Below, piece after piece: positions 1-8,537 of a stretch of 64,000 nt of DNA. The notes under the pieces are model-generated. The model ran no database searches. It saw only the letters and a program-made list of their open reading frames with translations, and was not told where the DNA came from. Location: contig CAMTUH010000004.1 in assembly GCA_947084935.1 (NCBI GenBank), positions 1-64,000 of the forward strand, read 5' to 3'. This DNA is from CAMTUH01 sp947084935 (lineage in GTDB: Bacteria; Pseudomonadota; Gammaproteobacteria; Coxiellales; Coxiellaceae). Every line of letters starts with the position of its first letter. The first letter of the stretch is position 1. Made by a program: the position numbers and the translations under genes.

Positions 1-11
1 AAGCGGAACTC

Positions 12-32
12 GCATGAAGCAAAGCTTCATGC
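12..32. repeat. short perfect hairpin at the left edge
   Basis: Two 9-base arms (12-20 and 24-32) are exact reverse complements around an AAA loop. They lie upstream of typA in a 220-base stretch with no credible gene. The hairpin could be the end of a repeat element or the terminator of a gene beyond the window. No T run follows, so a terminator role is uncertain. Confidence 0.5.
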
Positions 33-110
33 CCGCTGAGCGCCCGAGCCAACGATGGCGAGGGCAGCTTGCAAGCGAAGCATGGAATGCGTAGCGCCGC
101 AAGGGCCAAA

Positions 111-150
111 GCCCGACGAGCCATTGCGCGGCATAACACCCAAAACTCAG
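111..150. repeat. dispersed repeat, copy 1 (shared with 50287-50326)
   Basis: This 40-base stretch matches 50287-50326 with only about three differences. At the second site it forms one arm of a palindromic element. Here only one arm is clear, so this looks like a partial or decayed copy lying just upstream of the typA promoter. Confidence 0.75.
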
Positions 151-164
151 ACTAACCGAACTCG

Positions 165-193
165 TAGTTGTTTTGCCCCACTTCGACTATACT
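165..193 (+). promoter_or_regulatory. possible sigma-70 promoter for typA
   Basis: TAGTTG (165-170) and TATACT (188-193) are separated by 17 bases and end 27 bases before the typA start. The -10 box is good and the -35 box is weak. Assigned by eye only. Confidence 0.4.
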
Positions 194-220
194 ATGGCGT
201 TTTGAAAACCAGGCGCCACC

Positions 221-2020
221 ATGATCGAAAACATCCGTAACATAGCCATCATCGCCCACGTCGACCACGGGAAAACGACCCTCGTCGATCAACTGCTTCG
301 CCAATCGGGCACCCTCGGTGAACGGGCGGAGTTCATTGAACGGATGATGGATTCAAACGACTTAGAACGCGAGCGGGGCATCACGATTCTCGCGAAAAAT
401 ACTGCCATTCGCTGGAACGGCTATCGTATTAATATCGTCGACACGCCGGGTCACGCGGATTTTGGTGGAGAAGTCGAACGCATTCTGTCGATGGTGGATT
501 CCGTGCTGCTGTTGGTCGACGCGGTAGAAGGCCCGATGCCGCAAACCCGTTTTGTAACGCGCAAAGCGTTTTCATGGGGATTAAAGCCAATCGTGGTCGT
601 TAACAAAATCGATCGCGAGGGCGCGCGCCCGGACTGGGTCATCGAACAGGTATTTGATTTGTTCGTGAGTTTAGATGCGACCGACGAACAATTGGATTTT
701 CCCGTTATTTATACGTCGGCATTAAAAGGATACGCGACTTTAGATTTGGCGAAACCGTCGAGCGACATGACGCCGCTGTTTGAAACCGTTGTTTCAAAAG
801 TTGCGCCTCCGCAAGTCGATTTAAATGGTCCGTTTCAAATGCAAATTTCGTCATTGGATTATTCGAGTTACGTGGGCGCGATCGGTATCGGTCGGATTCA
901 GCGTGGCGTTGTAAAACGCAATATGCCAGTCATCATCATCGATCGCGAAGGGGAAAAACGATCGGGACGCGTTCTGCAACTATTGGGATTTTTAGGGTTG
1001 CAACGCGTGGAAGTGGAAACGGCTCAAGCCGGCGACATTGTTGCGGTGACGGGCGTCGAAAATCTTCGCATTTCCGACACTTTGTGCGATCCGCAGCGCG
1101 TTGAAGCATTACCCCCGTTAACGGTAGACGAACCGACGGTGAGCATGACGTTTCAAGTCAATAATTCGCCGTTTTCTGGGCGGGACGGAAAATTTTTAAC
1201 GAGTCGACAAGTCAGGGAGCGATTGCAGCGCGAATTAATCGCGAACGTTGCACTGCGGGTAATGCCGGGTTCCGATGCCGATAAATTTATCGTGTCCGGT
1301 CGTGGTGAGTTGCATTTATCGATATTAATCGAAAATATGCGTCGTGAAGGTTATGAATTTGCGGTCTCACGCCCTGAAGTCATCGTCAAAGAAATTGAAG
1401 GCACGGCGTGCGAACCGTTTGAAAGCGTGGTGGTGGATATTGACGAAGAACATCAAGGCAGCATCATGCAACATTTGGCTGAACGAAAAGGCGACCTCAA
1501 AAATATGGTTTCGGATGGAAAAGGGCGGGTGCGCTTGGATTATATTATTCCGACGCGCGGATTAATTGGTTTTCATTCGCGGTTTTTAACGCTGACATCG
1601 GGCAGTGGGGTAATGGTCCACGTATTCGATCATTACGGTCCTCTGATCGGAGAATCCTTGCAAACACGAAATCGCGGCGTATTGGTGTCGAACAGTCAAG
1701 GGGTTGCCACGGGTTATGCGTTGTTTAATTTACAAGAACGCGGCGATTTATTTATTGGCCCACAAACCGAAGTGTATGAAGGAATGATCGTTGGCCAAAA
1801 TTCTCGAGATAATGATCTGGTCGTCAATGTTTGTCGCGGGAAGCAGCTCACCAACGTTCGCGCAGCCGGTAGCGATGAAAATATTATTCTTACCCCGCCG
1901 ATTAAATTCAGTTTAGAACAAGCGCTGCAATTTATCGCCGACGATGAGCTTGTCGAAGTCACGCCGAAAGCCATTCGCTTACGCAAGAAATTCCTCAGGG
2001 AAAACGAACGCCGGCGGTAG
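221..2020 (+). CDS. typA: ribosome-associated GTPase TypA/BipA
   Basis: Translational GTPase of the elongation-factor-G group that binds the 70S ribosome and supports ribosome assembly and stress adaptation. The G1 loop AHVDHGKT lies at residues 12-19, followed by the RGITI switch, DTPGH and NKID motifs. EF-G-like domains II, III and V and the BipA-specific C-terminal domain follow. The length of 599 residues is typical for the family. The ATG start places the P-loop at the usual distance from the N-terminus. The gene stands alone, with a MITE-like element directly downstream. Confidence 0.97.
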   Translation: MIENIRNIAIIAHVDHGKTTLVDQLLRQSGTLGERAEFIERMMDSNDLERERGITILAKNTAIRWNGYRINIVDTPGHADFGGEVERILSMVDSVLLLVDAVEGPMPQTRFVTRKAFSWGLKPIVVVNKIDREGARPDWVIEQVFDLFVSLDATDEQLDFPVIYTSALKGYATLDLAKPSSDMTPLFETVVSKVAPPQVDLNGPFQMQISSLDYSSYVGAIGIGRIQRGVVKRNMPVIIIDREGEKRSGRVLQLLGFLGLQRVEVETAQAGDIVAVTGVENLRISDTLCDPQRVEALPPLTVDEPTVSMTFQVNNSPFSGRDGKFLTSRQVRERLQRELIANVALRVMPGSDADKFIVSGRGELHLSILIENMRREGYEFAVSRPEVIVKEIEGTACEPFESVVVDIDEEHQGSIMQHLAERKGDLKNMVSDGKGRVRLDYIIPTRGLIGFHSRFLTLTSGSGVMVHVFDHYGPLIGESLQTRNRGVLVSNSQGVATGYALFNLQERGDLFIGPQTEVYEGMIVGQNSRDNDLVVNVCRGKQLTNVRAAGSDENIILTPPIKFSLEQALQFIADDELVEVTPKAIRLRKKFLRENERRR

Positions 2021-2037
2021 CCTTGAATGGGGCGCCG

Positions 2038-2202
2038 TGGCAATCGCACTCAAACTTAACGACGTCCCGCGGCTTGTCCGCGGGATCCAGCTTTTATTTC
2101 CTGGATGCCGCGAACAAAAAAGCTTGCCCCGGACTCGATCCGGGGTCGCGGCACGTCGGTAGAGTGAGAACAGGGCGTCACTAAATTTGAGTGCGATTGC
2201 CA
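2038..2202. repeat. MITE-like palindromic element between typA and the amine oxidase gene
   Basis: Exact 17-base terminal inverted repeats (2038-2054 and 2186-2202) continue with a few mismatches to about 28 bases. The 165-base interior holds two further stem-loops, at about 2063-2090 and 2117-2155, and no open reading frame of its own. This is the structure of a non-autonomous miniature inverted-repeat element. A TTG-started in-frame extension of the next gene would run from its right arm, which argues against that longer start. Confidence 0.7.
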
Positions 2203-2255
2203 TACTCGCCAGCCCGATTAAATTACGGTATATTTTACAAAAAGGACTTGGAATC

Positions 2256-3623
2256 GTGGCTGAAGGTATTTTTTACGATGCGATTGTGATTGGCGCAGGG
2301 ATAGCCGGTCTAACGGCCGCGCGCGATTTGGCTTTGGATGGGTATGAAGTTTTGGTTCTTGAGGCGCGGGATCGTATTGGTGGGCGTGTCCATACGTCGC
2401 CTAAATTAGGCGTGCCGTTGGACTTGGGGGCTTCTTGGATTCACGGGGTCGAGCACAACCCCATTACGCGATTGGCTCAACGTTATCGCATGGAAACACT
2501 GCGGACCAACATCCCCAGCATTGCCCCCAGCCGATACCAATCCATAGACTTATACGATCAAAACGGTAAGCGCGTGTCCCGAAAAGAGCTGATTCGAATT
2601 TCCAATCTCATGGCGGATTTCATTGACTTTATTGTCTCCAAACAAAAAGAAAAAAACGATCACTCGTTACAGTTTATCGAAGAACGATTTGTCGCTGAAA
2701 ATAAATTATCTCTCGATGATAAGCTGATTATGAGTTACGTTGCGCGTACGTATCTCGAATTGGAATACGCGGGTGACAGCGAAGAGTTATCCCTACTGGA
2801 GTTCAATCGCGGCGTGAAGCTCGCGGGTCACGATCGAATATTTGCGCAGGGTTACGCAGAGCTCGCAGACTACCTGGCGCAGGATTTGAAAATTTTATTA
2901 GAACATGAAGTCAAACAGATCGATTACAGCGGTGAAAAAATCGAAGTTTTTACTACGAAAGGAGTGTTTCATTCGGCTTATGCGATTGTAACGGTTTCTT
3001 TGGGCGTTCTGAATTCCGGAAATATTGTTTTTTATCCCCATCTGCCAAAGGCAAAACGCCGAGCCATTTCGCAATTGAAAATGGGTGTGTTGGATAAAGT
3101 CTATTTGAAATTTGATAAGGCGTTTTGGAATCCCGAGAAAGAGATTATTGGTTATATTAACCCTGATGAAAATAGCGGATGGGTTGAGTTCATGAATTTT
3201 CAAAAATTACTTAACGAACCCATTTTGTTGGCGCTAAGCGCGGGATCTCCTGCGATCGATATCGAGCAAAAAACGGATAAAGAAATTATTCAAGACGTCA
3301 TGAAAATACTGCGAAAAATTTTTGGAAAAGAGATTCCCGAATGTCAGGATGCGTTGATTACGCGCTGGTATAACGATCCCTACAGTTACGGTTCCTATAC
3401 GTACATGCCCGTTAATTTAAAGCCGCTTGTGCGTCGCACTTTAGCGCTGCCCGTGGATAACAAATTATTTTTTGCGGGTGAAGCCACCACCTCTTATTTT
3501 CCCTCCACGGTGCACGGTGCTTTTTTGTCGGGAATCCGTGCGTCGTACGAGTTGATGATCGCAGATATTACGGAAGATTCGCTTTACGCAGAAAGAGAAA
3601 CCGGGCCGGTGAAGCCGTTGTGA
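2256..3623 (+). CDS. FAD-dependent amine oxidase family protein
   Basis: Flavoprotein of the monoamine/polyamine oxidase superfamily, expected to oxidise a C-N bond of an amine substrate. The Rossmann motif GAGIAG is at residues 13-18, followed by the GGRV motif. The C-terminal FAD motif AGEATT with a downstream HGA is intact. The length of 455 residues fits the family. I chose the GTG at 2256 because AGGA sits 8 bases upstream; the longer TTG start at 2187 begins inside a repeat element. There is no signal peptide, so it is probably cytoplasmic. The substrate cannot be told from sequence; polyamines are one possibility. Confidence 0.85.
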   Translation: MAEGIFYDAIVIGAGIAGLTAARDLALDGYEVLVLEARDRIGGRVHTSPKLGVPLDLGASWIHGVEHNPITRLAQRYRMETLRTNIPSIAPSRYQSIDLYDQNGKRVSRKELIRISNLMADFIDFIVSKQKEKNDHSLQFIEERFVAENKLSLDDKLIMSYVARTYLELEYAGDSEELSLLEFNRGVKLAGHDRIFAQGYAELADYLAQDLKILLEHEVKQIDYSGEKIEVFTTKGVFHSAYAIVTVSLGVLNSGNIVFYPHLPKAKRRAISQLKMGVLDKVYLKFDKAFWNPEKEIIGYINPDENSGWVEFMNFQKLLNEPILLALSAGSPAIDIEQKTDKEIIQDVMKILRKIFGKEIPECQDALITRWYNDPYSYGSYTYMPVNLKPLVRRTLALPVDNKLFFAGEATTSYFPSTVHGAFLSGIRASYELMIADITEDSLYAERETGPVKPL

Positions 3624-3631
3624 GATAAAAA

Positions 3632-4744
3632 ATGAATTTTAAATTTATATTTCTGGCCTTATTTTTTTTCACTTATGGCGTCAGCGCGTCTGCGCACACT
3701 CCCTCCCGCATTCAAATTTATCACGCGCTCCAAAAAATTCGCCTGCATTACGGTGCCAGTGCGGCGGTACTGACAATTTCCAAAGCTGGCCATCAAACGA
3801 TTACCTTTTACGACGGAAAAATAAATAAAGACAGTCGGCAGCGGGTAAATGGCTATAATTTATTTCAGGTCGGCAGTATCACCAAATCGTTTATTGCCGT
3901 TTTGATGCTGAAACTGGAAGAACAGCGCCTGGTTAATTTACACGATTCAATCACGCGGTATTTACCACAATATCCCCATTGGCAAAAAATTACGATTCGC
4001 GAGTTGTTAAATCATACCAGTGGTGTTTTTAACTATACAAAATCACCAGAATTAATGAATGAGATTCGCAGCGATCGCCAGCGAGAGTTTACGGAAGAAC
4101 AGTTAGTGGCTGTAGCTTACGATAAACCGTTACAATTTGCTCCGGGAAAAGGTTGGTATTATTCGAATACCAACTACATTTTGGCGGGTATGATTATTCA
4201 AAAAGTCACGCATCAATCCATCAGCCATTTACTGCGGACGCGGATTTTTCAGCCGTTGACCTTGACGGAGACTTATTATTTGCCAGGAGATTACCCTCAG
4301 TCCATTGAGCGCCGCCTGGTGATGGGTTACACCCCGGAGGGCAAGCCGATCCGCGACACGAACGCATCGTGGATCGGTGCAGCCGGTGCGCTGGTCTCCA
4401 ATTCCAGCAATGTCGTGAGTTGGATTAAGGCTTTATTTCAGCATCAAATTATCACAACGACGCAGCTTCACGAGATGACCGAAGCAGTGGCTTACCAACA
4501 GGGGTTGCCGTTGCCAGCGTATTCGCACGAAGCGGGATACGGACTGGGGCTTAAATACCGCTACGATTCGTCGCTGGGAGCGATTTGGTTTCATCCGGGG
4601 GTTACCTCGGGGTTTACGGCCATCGTTGCGTGGTTGCCCCAGGAGCACTTGGCGATTGGCCTGACCATCAATCGTGATTTGAATAGCTCGAGTCTCGCGA
4701 ACCACTTTGCGGATCCGATTTTGACGTTGTTCCGGCCCCAATAA
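3632..4744 (+). CDS. secreted serine hydrolase, beta-lactamase/penicillin-binding (class C-like) family
   Basis: Exported protein of the beta-lactamase-related (PF00144) family, which covers D,D-peptidases, esterases and class C beta-lactamases. An N-terminal signal peptide (residues 1-21, ending near SAS-AHT) is followed by the catalytic SITK tetrad at 82-85 and the YSN motif at 177-179. A late HPG replaces the KTG box, as in many family esterases and D-aminopeptidase-like members. Length 370 residues. It starts 8 bases after the amine oxidase gene, so the two are probably co-transcribed. It is not necessarily a resistance enzyme. Confidence 0.85.
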   Translation: MNFKFIFLALFFFTYGVSASAHTPSRIQIYHALQKIRLHYGASAAVLTISKAGHQTITFYDGKINKDSRQRVNGYNLFQVGSITKSFIAVLMLKLEEQRLVNLHDSITRYLPQYPHWQKITIRELLNHTSGVFNYTKSPELMNEIRSDRQREFTEEQLVAVAYDKPLQFAPGKGWYYSNTNYILAGMIIQKVTHQSISHLLRTRIFQPLTLTETYYLPGDYPQSIERRLVMGYTPEGKPIRDTNASWIGAAGALVSNSSNVVSWIKALFQHQIITTTQLHEMTEAVAYQQGLPLPAYSHEAGYGLGLKYRYDSSLGAIWFHPGVTSGFTAIVAWLPQEHLAIGLTINRDLNSSSLANHFADPILTLFRPQ

Positions 4745-4758
4745 AGCATATGGCTAGC

Positions 4759-4808
4759 ACCGAAGCGCTGGGGTCCTTTTGCAGGCAAAAGGACCCCAGC
4801 GCTTCGGT
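4759..4808. repeat. perfect 24-bp inverted repeat with 2-base loop
   Basis: Arms 4759-4782 and 4785-4808 are exact reverse complements. The structure lies between the stop of the serine hydrolase gene and the desulfurase gene. It could terminate transcription, but no T run follows on either strand. The near-zero loop and perfect arms suggest a recent palindromic insertion. Confidence 0.85.
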
Positions 4809-4832
4809 ACTCACCACCTCTGGAAAATAGGG

Positions 4833-4838
4833 TATAAT
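4833..4838 (+). promoter_or_regulatory. consensus -10 box just upstream of the desulfurase start
   Basis: A perfect TATAAT ends 9 bases before the ATG. No good -35 box is seen 16-18 bases upstream. If it is used, transcription would begin within a few bases of the start codon and give a nearly leaderless mRNA. No Shine-Dalgarno sequence precedes the ATG, which is consistent with this. Confidence 0.4.
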
Positions 4839-4847
4839 CACCACCCC

Positions 4848-5987
4848 ATGATTACTCACTATTTCGACAACAACGCCACTACTGCCCTTGCACCCGAAGT
4901 GCTTGACGCCATGATGCCTTATTTTTCGAGCGGTAATCCGTCGAGCGGTCATCGCTTGGGAATTGCAGCGGAGCAAGCGATACAGTCTGCTCGGCAGAAA
5001 CTTCTGCAGGCGTTTGGTTCGCGTGATCATGAAGTGATTTTTACTTCCGGCGGCACTGAAAGCGTCAATCTTGCCGTTAAAGGTATTGCGCGTGTCCTGA
5101 AGCGTCAGGGGAAGCATATTATTACTGCACGCACCGAACATAAATCTGTATTGGAAAGCATGCGCCAATTGGAGCAAGAAGGTTTTGAAATCGGTTACGC
5201 GCAACCCGATTCGAGGGGATGTATACCGGTTGAAGCCGTAACATCGTTACTGCGTGACGATACGACTTTAGTAGCGATTATGCACGTTAATAACGAGTTG
5301 GGATCGATTAATCCCATTGAAAATATCGCGAGCGCGATTAAGTCTGCTCATAAAAATTGTCGGATATTTTCGGATGGCGTGCAAGCGTTTGGAAAACTTA
5401 TTCCGCCAGCGCCATCAAACATCGACGCGTATTCGATGAGCGGGCATAAATTTCACGGGCCAAAAGGAATTGGCGCGCTGTTCTTGAAAAAAGGAACGCA
5501 GTGCCAGCCGCTGATCTCGGGAGGCGGCCAAGAAAACGGCTTTCGTTCCGGCAGTCAAAACGTACCGGGCATCGTGGGTTTGGTGACTGCGTCGGAAATG
5601 GCGTATTCCGCGTTATCTGAAACGCGACTGCATTTTAGAGCATTAAAAAACCGCTTAATAAACGGATTACAAGTGCTGGAAAACGTTGCGATTAATTCGC
5701 CGGAAGACGGTCTTGCAAATACCGTGAATGCTTCTTTTATCAATCTTCCTTCGGAAGTCATGATGCGATTGCTTGATGAAAAAGGATTCTGCGTTTCAGC
5801 GGGGTCAGCGTGTGCCGGACGAAAGCGCGGTACGAGTCACGTCTTGGAAGCGATTGGATTGTCCGATACGCGCATGCGTTCTGCGATTCGCTTTAGTTTC
5901 TCACGGTACAATACACCGGATGAAATTGATGCTTGTCTTCAAACTATCGCCACGATTTTATCCGACGTCAGAGCTGTCGTGCGATGA
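4848..5987 (+). CDS. cysteine desulfurase, NifS/IscS-like
   Basis: PLP-dependent enzyme that takes sulfur from cysteine as an enzyme-bound persulfide. The pyridoxal-binding lysine is K201 in SGHKFHGPKG. The persulfide cysteine is C322 in SAGSACAGR, and a conserved histidine lies near residue 98. The length of 379 residues is usual. The start at 4848 gives the family N-terminus (YFDNNATT). Its stop overlaps the start of thiI by four bases (ATGA), which suggests it is the dedicated sulfur donor for ThiI rather than the general IscS. No iscU or other Fe-S assembly gene is nearby. Confidence 0.93.
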   Translation: MITHYFDNNATTALAPEVLDAMMPYFSSGNPSSGHRLGIAAEQAIQSARQKLLQAFGSRDHEVIFTSGGTESVNLAVKGIARVLKRQGKHIITARTEHKSVLESMRQLEQEGFEIGYAQPDSRGCIPVEAVTSLLRDDTTLVAIMHVNNELGSINPIENIASAIKSAHKNCRIFSDGVQAFGKLIPPAPSNIDAYSMSGHKFHGPKGIGALFLKKGTQCQPLISGGGQENGFRSGSQNVPGIVGLVTASEMAYSALSETRLHFRALKNRLINGLQVLENVAINSPEDGLANTVNASFINLPSEVMMRLLDEKGFCVSAGSACAGRKRGTSHVLEAIGLSDTRMRSAIRFSFSRYNTPDEIDACLQTIATILSDVRAVVR

Positions 5988-7195
5988 CACAGCCAATTAT
6001 TTTAATTAAATACGGCGAAATTGCATTGAAGGGCAGGAACCGCTCGCTCTTTGAATCAGTCTTGCTGGATAATCTTCAATTTGCTACGGGTGCGACGCGC
6101 GATCAACTTTATTGCGAGCAAGCTCGAGTTTATCTTCACCCAGATCCGGATAAACCGGCCTCCTTTTATCACGAGGCAATTAAGCGTGTTTTTGGCGTAG
6201 TGGGTTTCGCAAGTACCCATCGATTGCCGTTTCAGCAGAGTTTAACTGCGTTAGCAGATTCGGTGATTTCTGTGCTCAAAGATAACGTTCAGCATTCATC
6301 GCTTAAGTTTCGTATCGAGACGCGACGCGCGACTAAAAACTTTCAGTCTCATTCAATGGCGGTTGATCGAGAAATCGGTGCGTGTGTTTTAGCGCATTTT
6401 CCGCAGTGGAAAGTTGATCTGAAAAACCCAGAATTAACGGTATTTATTGAAATACGCAATGAAGGGATTTTTATTTATTTGAATGTAGAGGAAGAGAAAG
6501 GCCCGGGTGGGTTGCCTGTGGGCGTGAGCGGCCGAGGGCTGTTATTATTGTCGGGCGGTATTGATAGCCCCGTGGCTGGGTGGTCGATGTTAAAACGTGG
6601 GATGTTAATCGACGCGGTGCATTTTCACAGTTTCCCTTATACTGGTGAAGAGGTAAAAAATAAAGTACGCGATATCGTTCAGGAGTTAACGCGTTGGAAA
6701 TTGCGTGCGATGAATTTGTTTATTCCTTACTTCACGCGCATTCAGGAAACCGTTAATCAGAAATGCCCCGAAGCCGTATGGACGATCGTGCATCGGCGCT
6801 TCATGATGCGGATTGCCGAGCGAATTGCGGTTGGGCCATTAGCGAAGCCGCTGAAGCCGTACCACGCGTTGATCACCGGTGATAATCTCGGGCAAGTGGC
6901 GAGTCAAACTGTGCAAAATATTGGTGTCGTGGATCGATCAACGAAATTGCCGGTTTTGAGGCCATTGATCAGTTTTGATAAATTGGAAATTGTTGCGCTG
7001 GCGGAACGGATTGGCACGTTTGAAATTTCCAAACGGCCGCACGAAGATTGCTGCACGATTTTCGCCCCTAAAAATCCTAAAACGAAAGCCATCGAATCCG
7101 AAATCCTCGCCGCTGAGTCCGCCCTGGATATCGAATCGCTCATCCGTGAGTCGTTGGAGAAGATGGAAATCGTTAGGCAATACTTTCATTGCTAA
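5984..7195 (+). CDS. thiI: tRNA 4-thiouridine synthase ThiI, without rhodanese domain
   Basis: Adenylates U8 of tRNA and inserts sulfur to form 4-thiouridine. In order it has an N-terminal ferredoxin-like and THUMP region (about 1-170) and the PP-loop SGGIDS (190-195) of the ATP pyrophosphatase domain. The conserved DCCTIFAPKNP segment follows. At 403 residues it ends without the C-terminal rhodanese domain of the E. coli protein (about 480 residues), so it should receive sulfur directly from a desulfurase. The overlapping upstream gene fits that role. The ATG at 5984 was chosen over a longer frame because the N-terminus TQPIILIKYGEIALKG is the family start. Confidence 0.95.
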   Translation: MTQPIILIKYGEIALKGRNRSLFESVLLDNLQFATGATRDQLYCEQARVYLHPDPDKPASFYHEAIKRVFGVVGFASTHRLPFQQSLTALADSVISVLKDNVQHSSLKFRIETRRATKNFQSHSMAVDREIGACVLAHFPQWKVDLKNPELTVFIEIRNEGIFIYLNVEEEKGPGGLPVGVSGRGLLLLSGGIDSPVAGWSMLKRGMLIDAVHFHSFPYTGEEVKNKVRDIVQELTRWKLRAMNLFIPYFTRIQETVNQKCPEAVWTIVHRRFMMRIAERIAVGPLAKPLKPYHALITGDNLGQVASQTVQNIGVVDRSTKLPVLRPLISFDKLEIVALAERIGTFEISKRPHEDCCTIFAPKNPKTKAIESEILAAESALDIESLIRESLEKMEIVRQYFHC

Positions 7196-7233
7196 TGAAA
7201 GGTTTGTATGCTATTCTTTCATTGGCAGTGAAG
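7183..7233. promoter_or_regulatory. two similar dyads upstream of the AAA ATPase gene
   Basis: CTTTCATT-GCT-AATGAAAG (7183-7201) is a perfect dyad. A diverged copy, CTTTCATT-GGC-AGTGAAG, lies at 7216-7233, so the two begin 33 bases (about three helical turns) apart. Paired sites on one DNA face directly upstream of a start codon suggest operators. The first dyad overlaps the thiI stop codon. Confidence 0.45.
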
Positions 7234-7244
7234 GGTTTTAAGCA

Positions 7245-8537
7245 ATGAAACGAGATGTTCTGAAATCAATAATTCTTGAGCAAAATCAATCGATTATGAG
7301 CGCATCCCTGGGCCTTCCCCGCGATCGGTTTAGCGAAATTCAAAGGCGCCTTAGTGGTCCAGCCGTTGTCATCATTACAGGAGTTCGGCGCTGTGGAAAG
7401 TCGACTGTGCTCGCGCGGCTGTTACAAACGGCGCTTAAAGATCGCGCTTACTATCTAAGCTTTGAGGAAGAGCGCCTCATTAAATTCACGCATGAAGATT
7501 TTAATACGCTCTACGAGTTATTTATAGAGCTTTATGGCGAGAGAAAAATAATATGCTTTGATGAAATCCAGAATATTTCGGGTTGGGAATATTTTATTCG
7601 GCGAATGCAGGATCGTGGTTTTAAGATCTTTCTCACCGGATCTAACGCGACTTTGCTGAGTCAGGAATTGGGAACCAAGATGACGGGCCGCAATATCGTT
7701 ATTGAATTATTTCCTTTTTCTTATTTGGAATGCTTAGATTTAAAAAAAATAAAATACGATGCCAATGACCTTTTTGATACCCCTAAACGCGCTATTTTAC
7801 GAAAATATTTTAACGAGTATCTCCAATACGGAGGGTTTCCGGAATTCCGGGTTTATGAAGATCCACTTTATTTACAGTCCTTGTACGATGATATTCTGTA
7901 TCGAGATATTGTTGCTCGTTATGAGATTAAAGAAATTAAAGCATTACGCGAGTTGGGATTGTATTTGTTCAGCAATATCGCTCAGCCTTTTTCTTACAGT
8001 AAGTTACAAAAATTACTTGGGCTGGGAAGTATGAATACGGTTAAAAATTATATTCACTATTTTTCAAACAGTTATTTATTATTTGAATTATCGCGTTTTT
8101 CCTATTCAGTCAAGCAACAGATGGCATCAAATAAAAAAATCTACTGCATTGATAATGGAATTATGGAAGCAATTGCTTTTCAATTTTCAAAAAATTCAGG
8201 GAAATATCTGGAAAATCTGGTTTACATGGCTTTGCGTAGGGAAAAACTTGATTTGTTTTTTTATAAAACTGAAAATGGAAAAGAAGTTGATTTTCTGGTG
8301 CGTGAGGGACGAGATATCGTTCAGTTGATTCAGGTCAGTGAAAATTTAACGGAAGACTCAACTTATCAACGGGAAACGGATGCGTTATTAAAAGCAATGG
8401 AAGAAACTCGCTTAGCTCGGGCGCTGATATTGACTTCCGATCAGGAAGATGAAATTAAGGTTGAGGGTAAAACAATCCAAGTGCTCCCTGTTTATAAATG
8501 GTTGCTTCAGCGCCGAAAGGACAACGACTCTCGGTAA
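7245..8537 (+). CDS. AAA family ATPase with DUF4143 domain
   Basis: Member of the AAA_14/DUF4143 group of P-loop ATPases common in accessory regions of bacteria and archaea; function unknown. Walker A GVRRCGKS is at residues 46-53 and Walker B ICFDE ends at 107. The DUF4143 part (about 215-390) carries the EVDFLV segment typical of the family, which resembles a nuclease fold. Length 430 residues, complete. Its 3' end overlaps the convergent transporter gene by 31 bases. The AT-rich codon use in the second half suggests acquisition by transfer. Confidence 0.85.
   Translation: MKRDVLKSIILEQNQSIMSASLGLPRDRFSEIQRRLSGPAVVIITGVRRCGKSTVLARLLQTALKDRAYYLSFEEERLIKFTHEDFNTLYELFIELYGERKIICFDEIQNISGWEYFIRRMQDRGFKIFLTGSNATLLSQELGTKMTGRNIVIELFPFSYLECLDLKKIKYDANDLFDTPKRAILRKYFNEYLQYGGFPEFRVYEDPLYLQSLYDDILYRDIVARYEIKEIKALRELGLYLFSNIAQPFSYSKLQKLLGLGSMNTVKNYIHYFSNSYLLFELSRFSYSVKQQMASNKKIYCIDNGIMEAIAFQFSKNSGKYLENLVYMALRREKLDLFFYKTENGKEVDFLVREGRDIVQLIQVSENLTEDSTYQRETDALLKAMEETRLARALILTSDQEDEIKVEGKTIQVLPVYKWLLQRRKDNDSR

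Noticed and set aside
2187..2255. TTG-started extension of the amine oxidase
   Set aside because: It begins in the right terminal repeat of a MITE-like element, while a GTG with a good ribosome site gives the family N-terminus.
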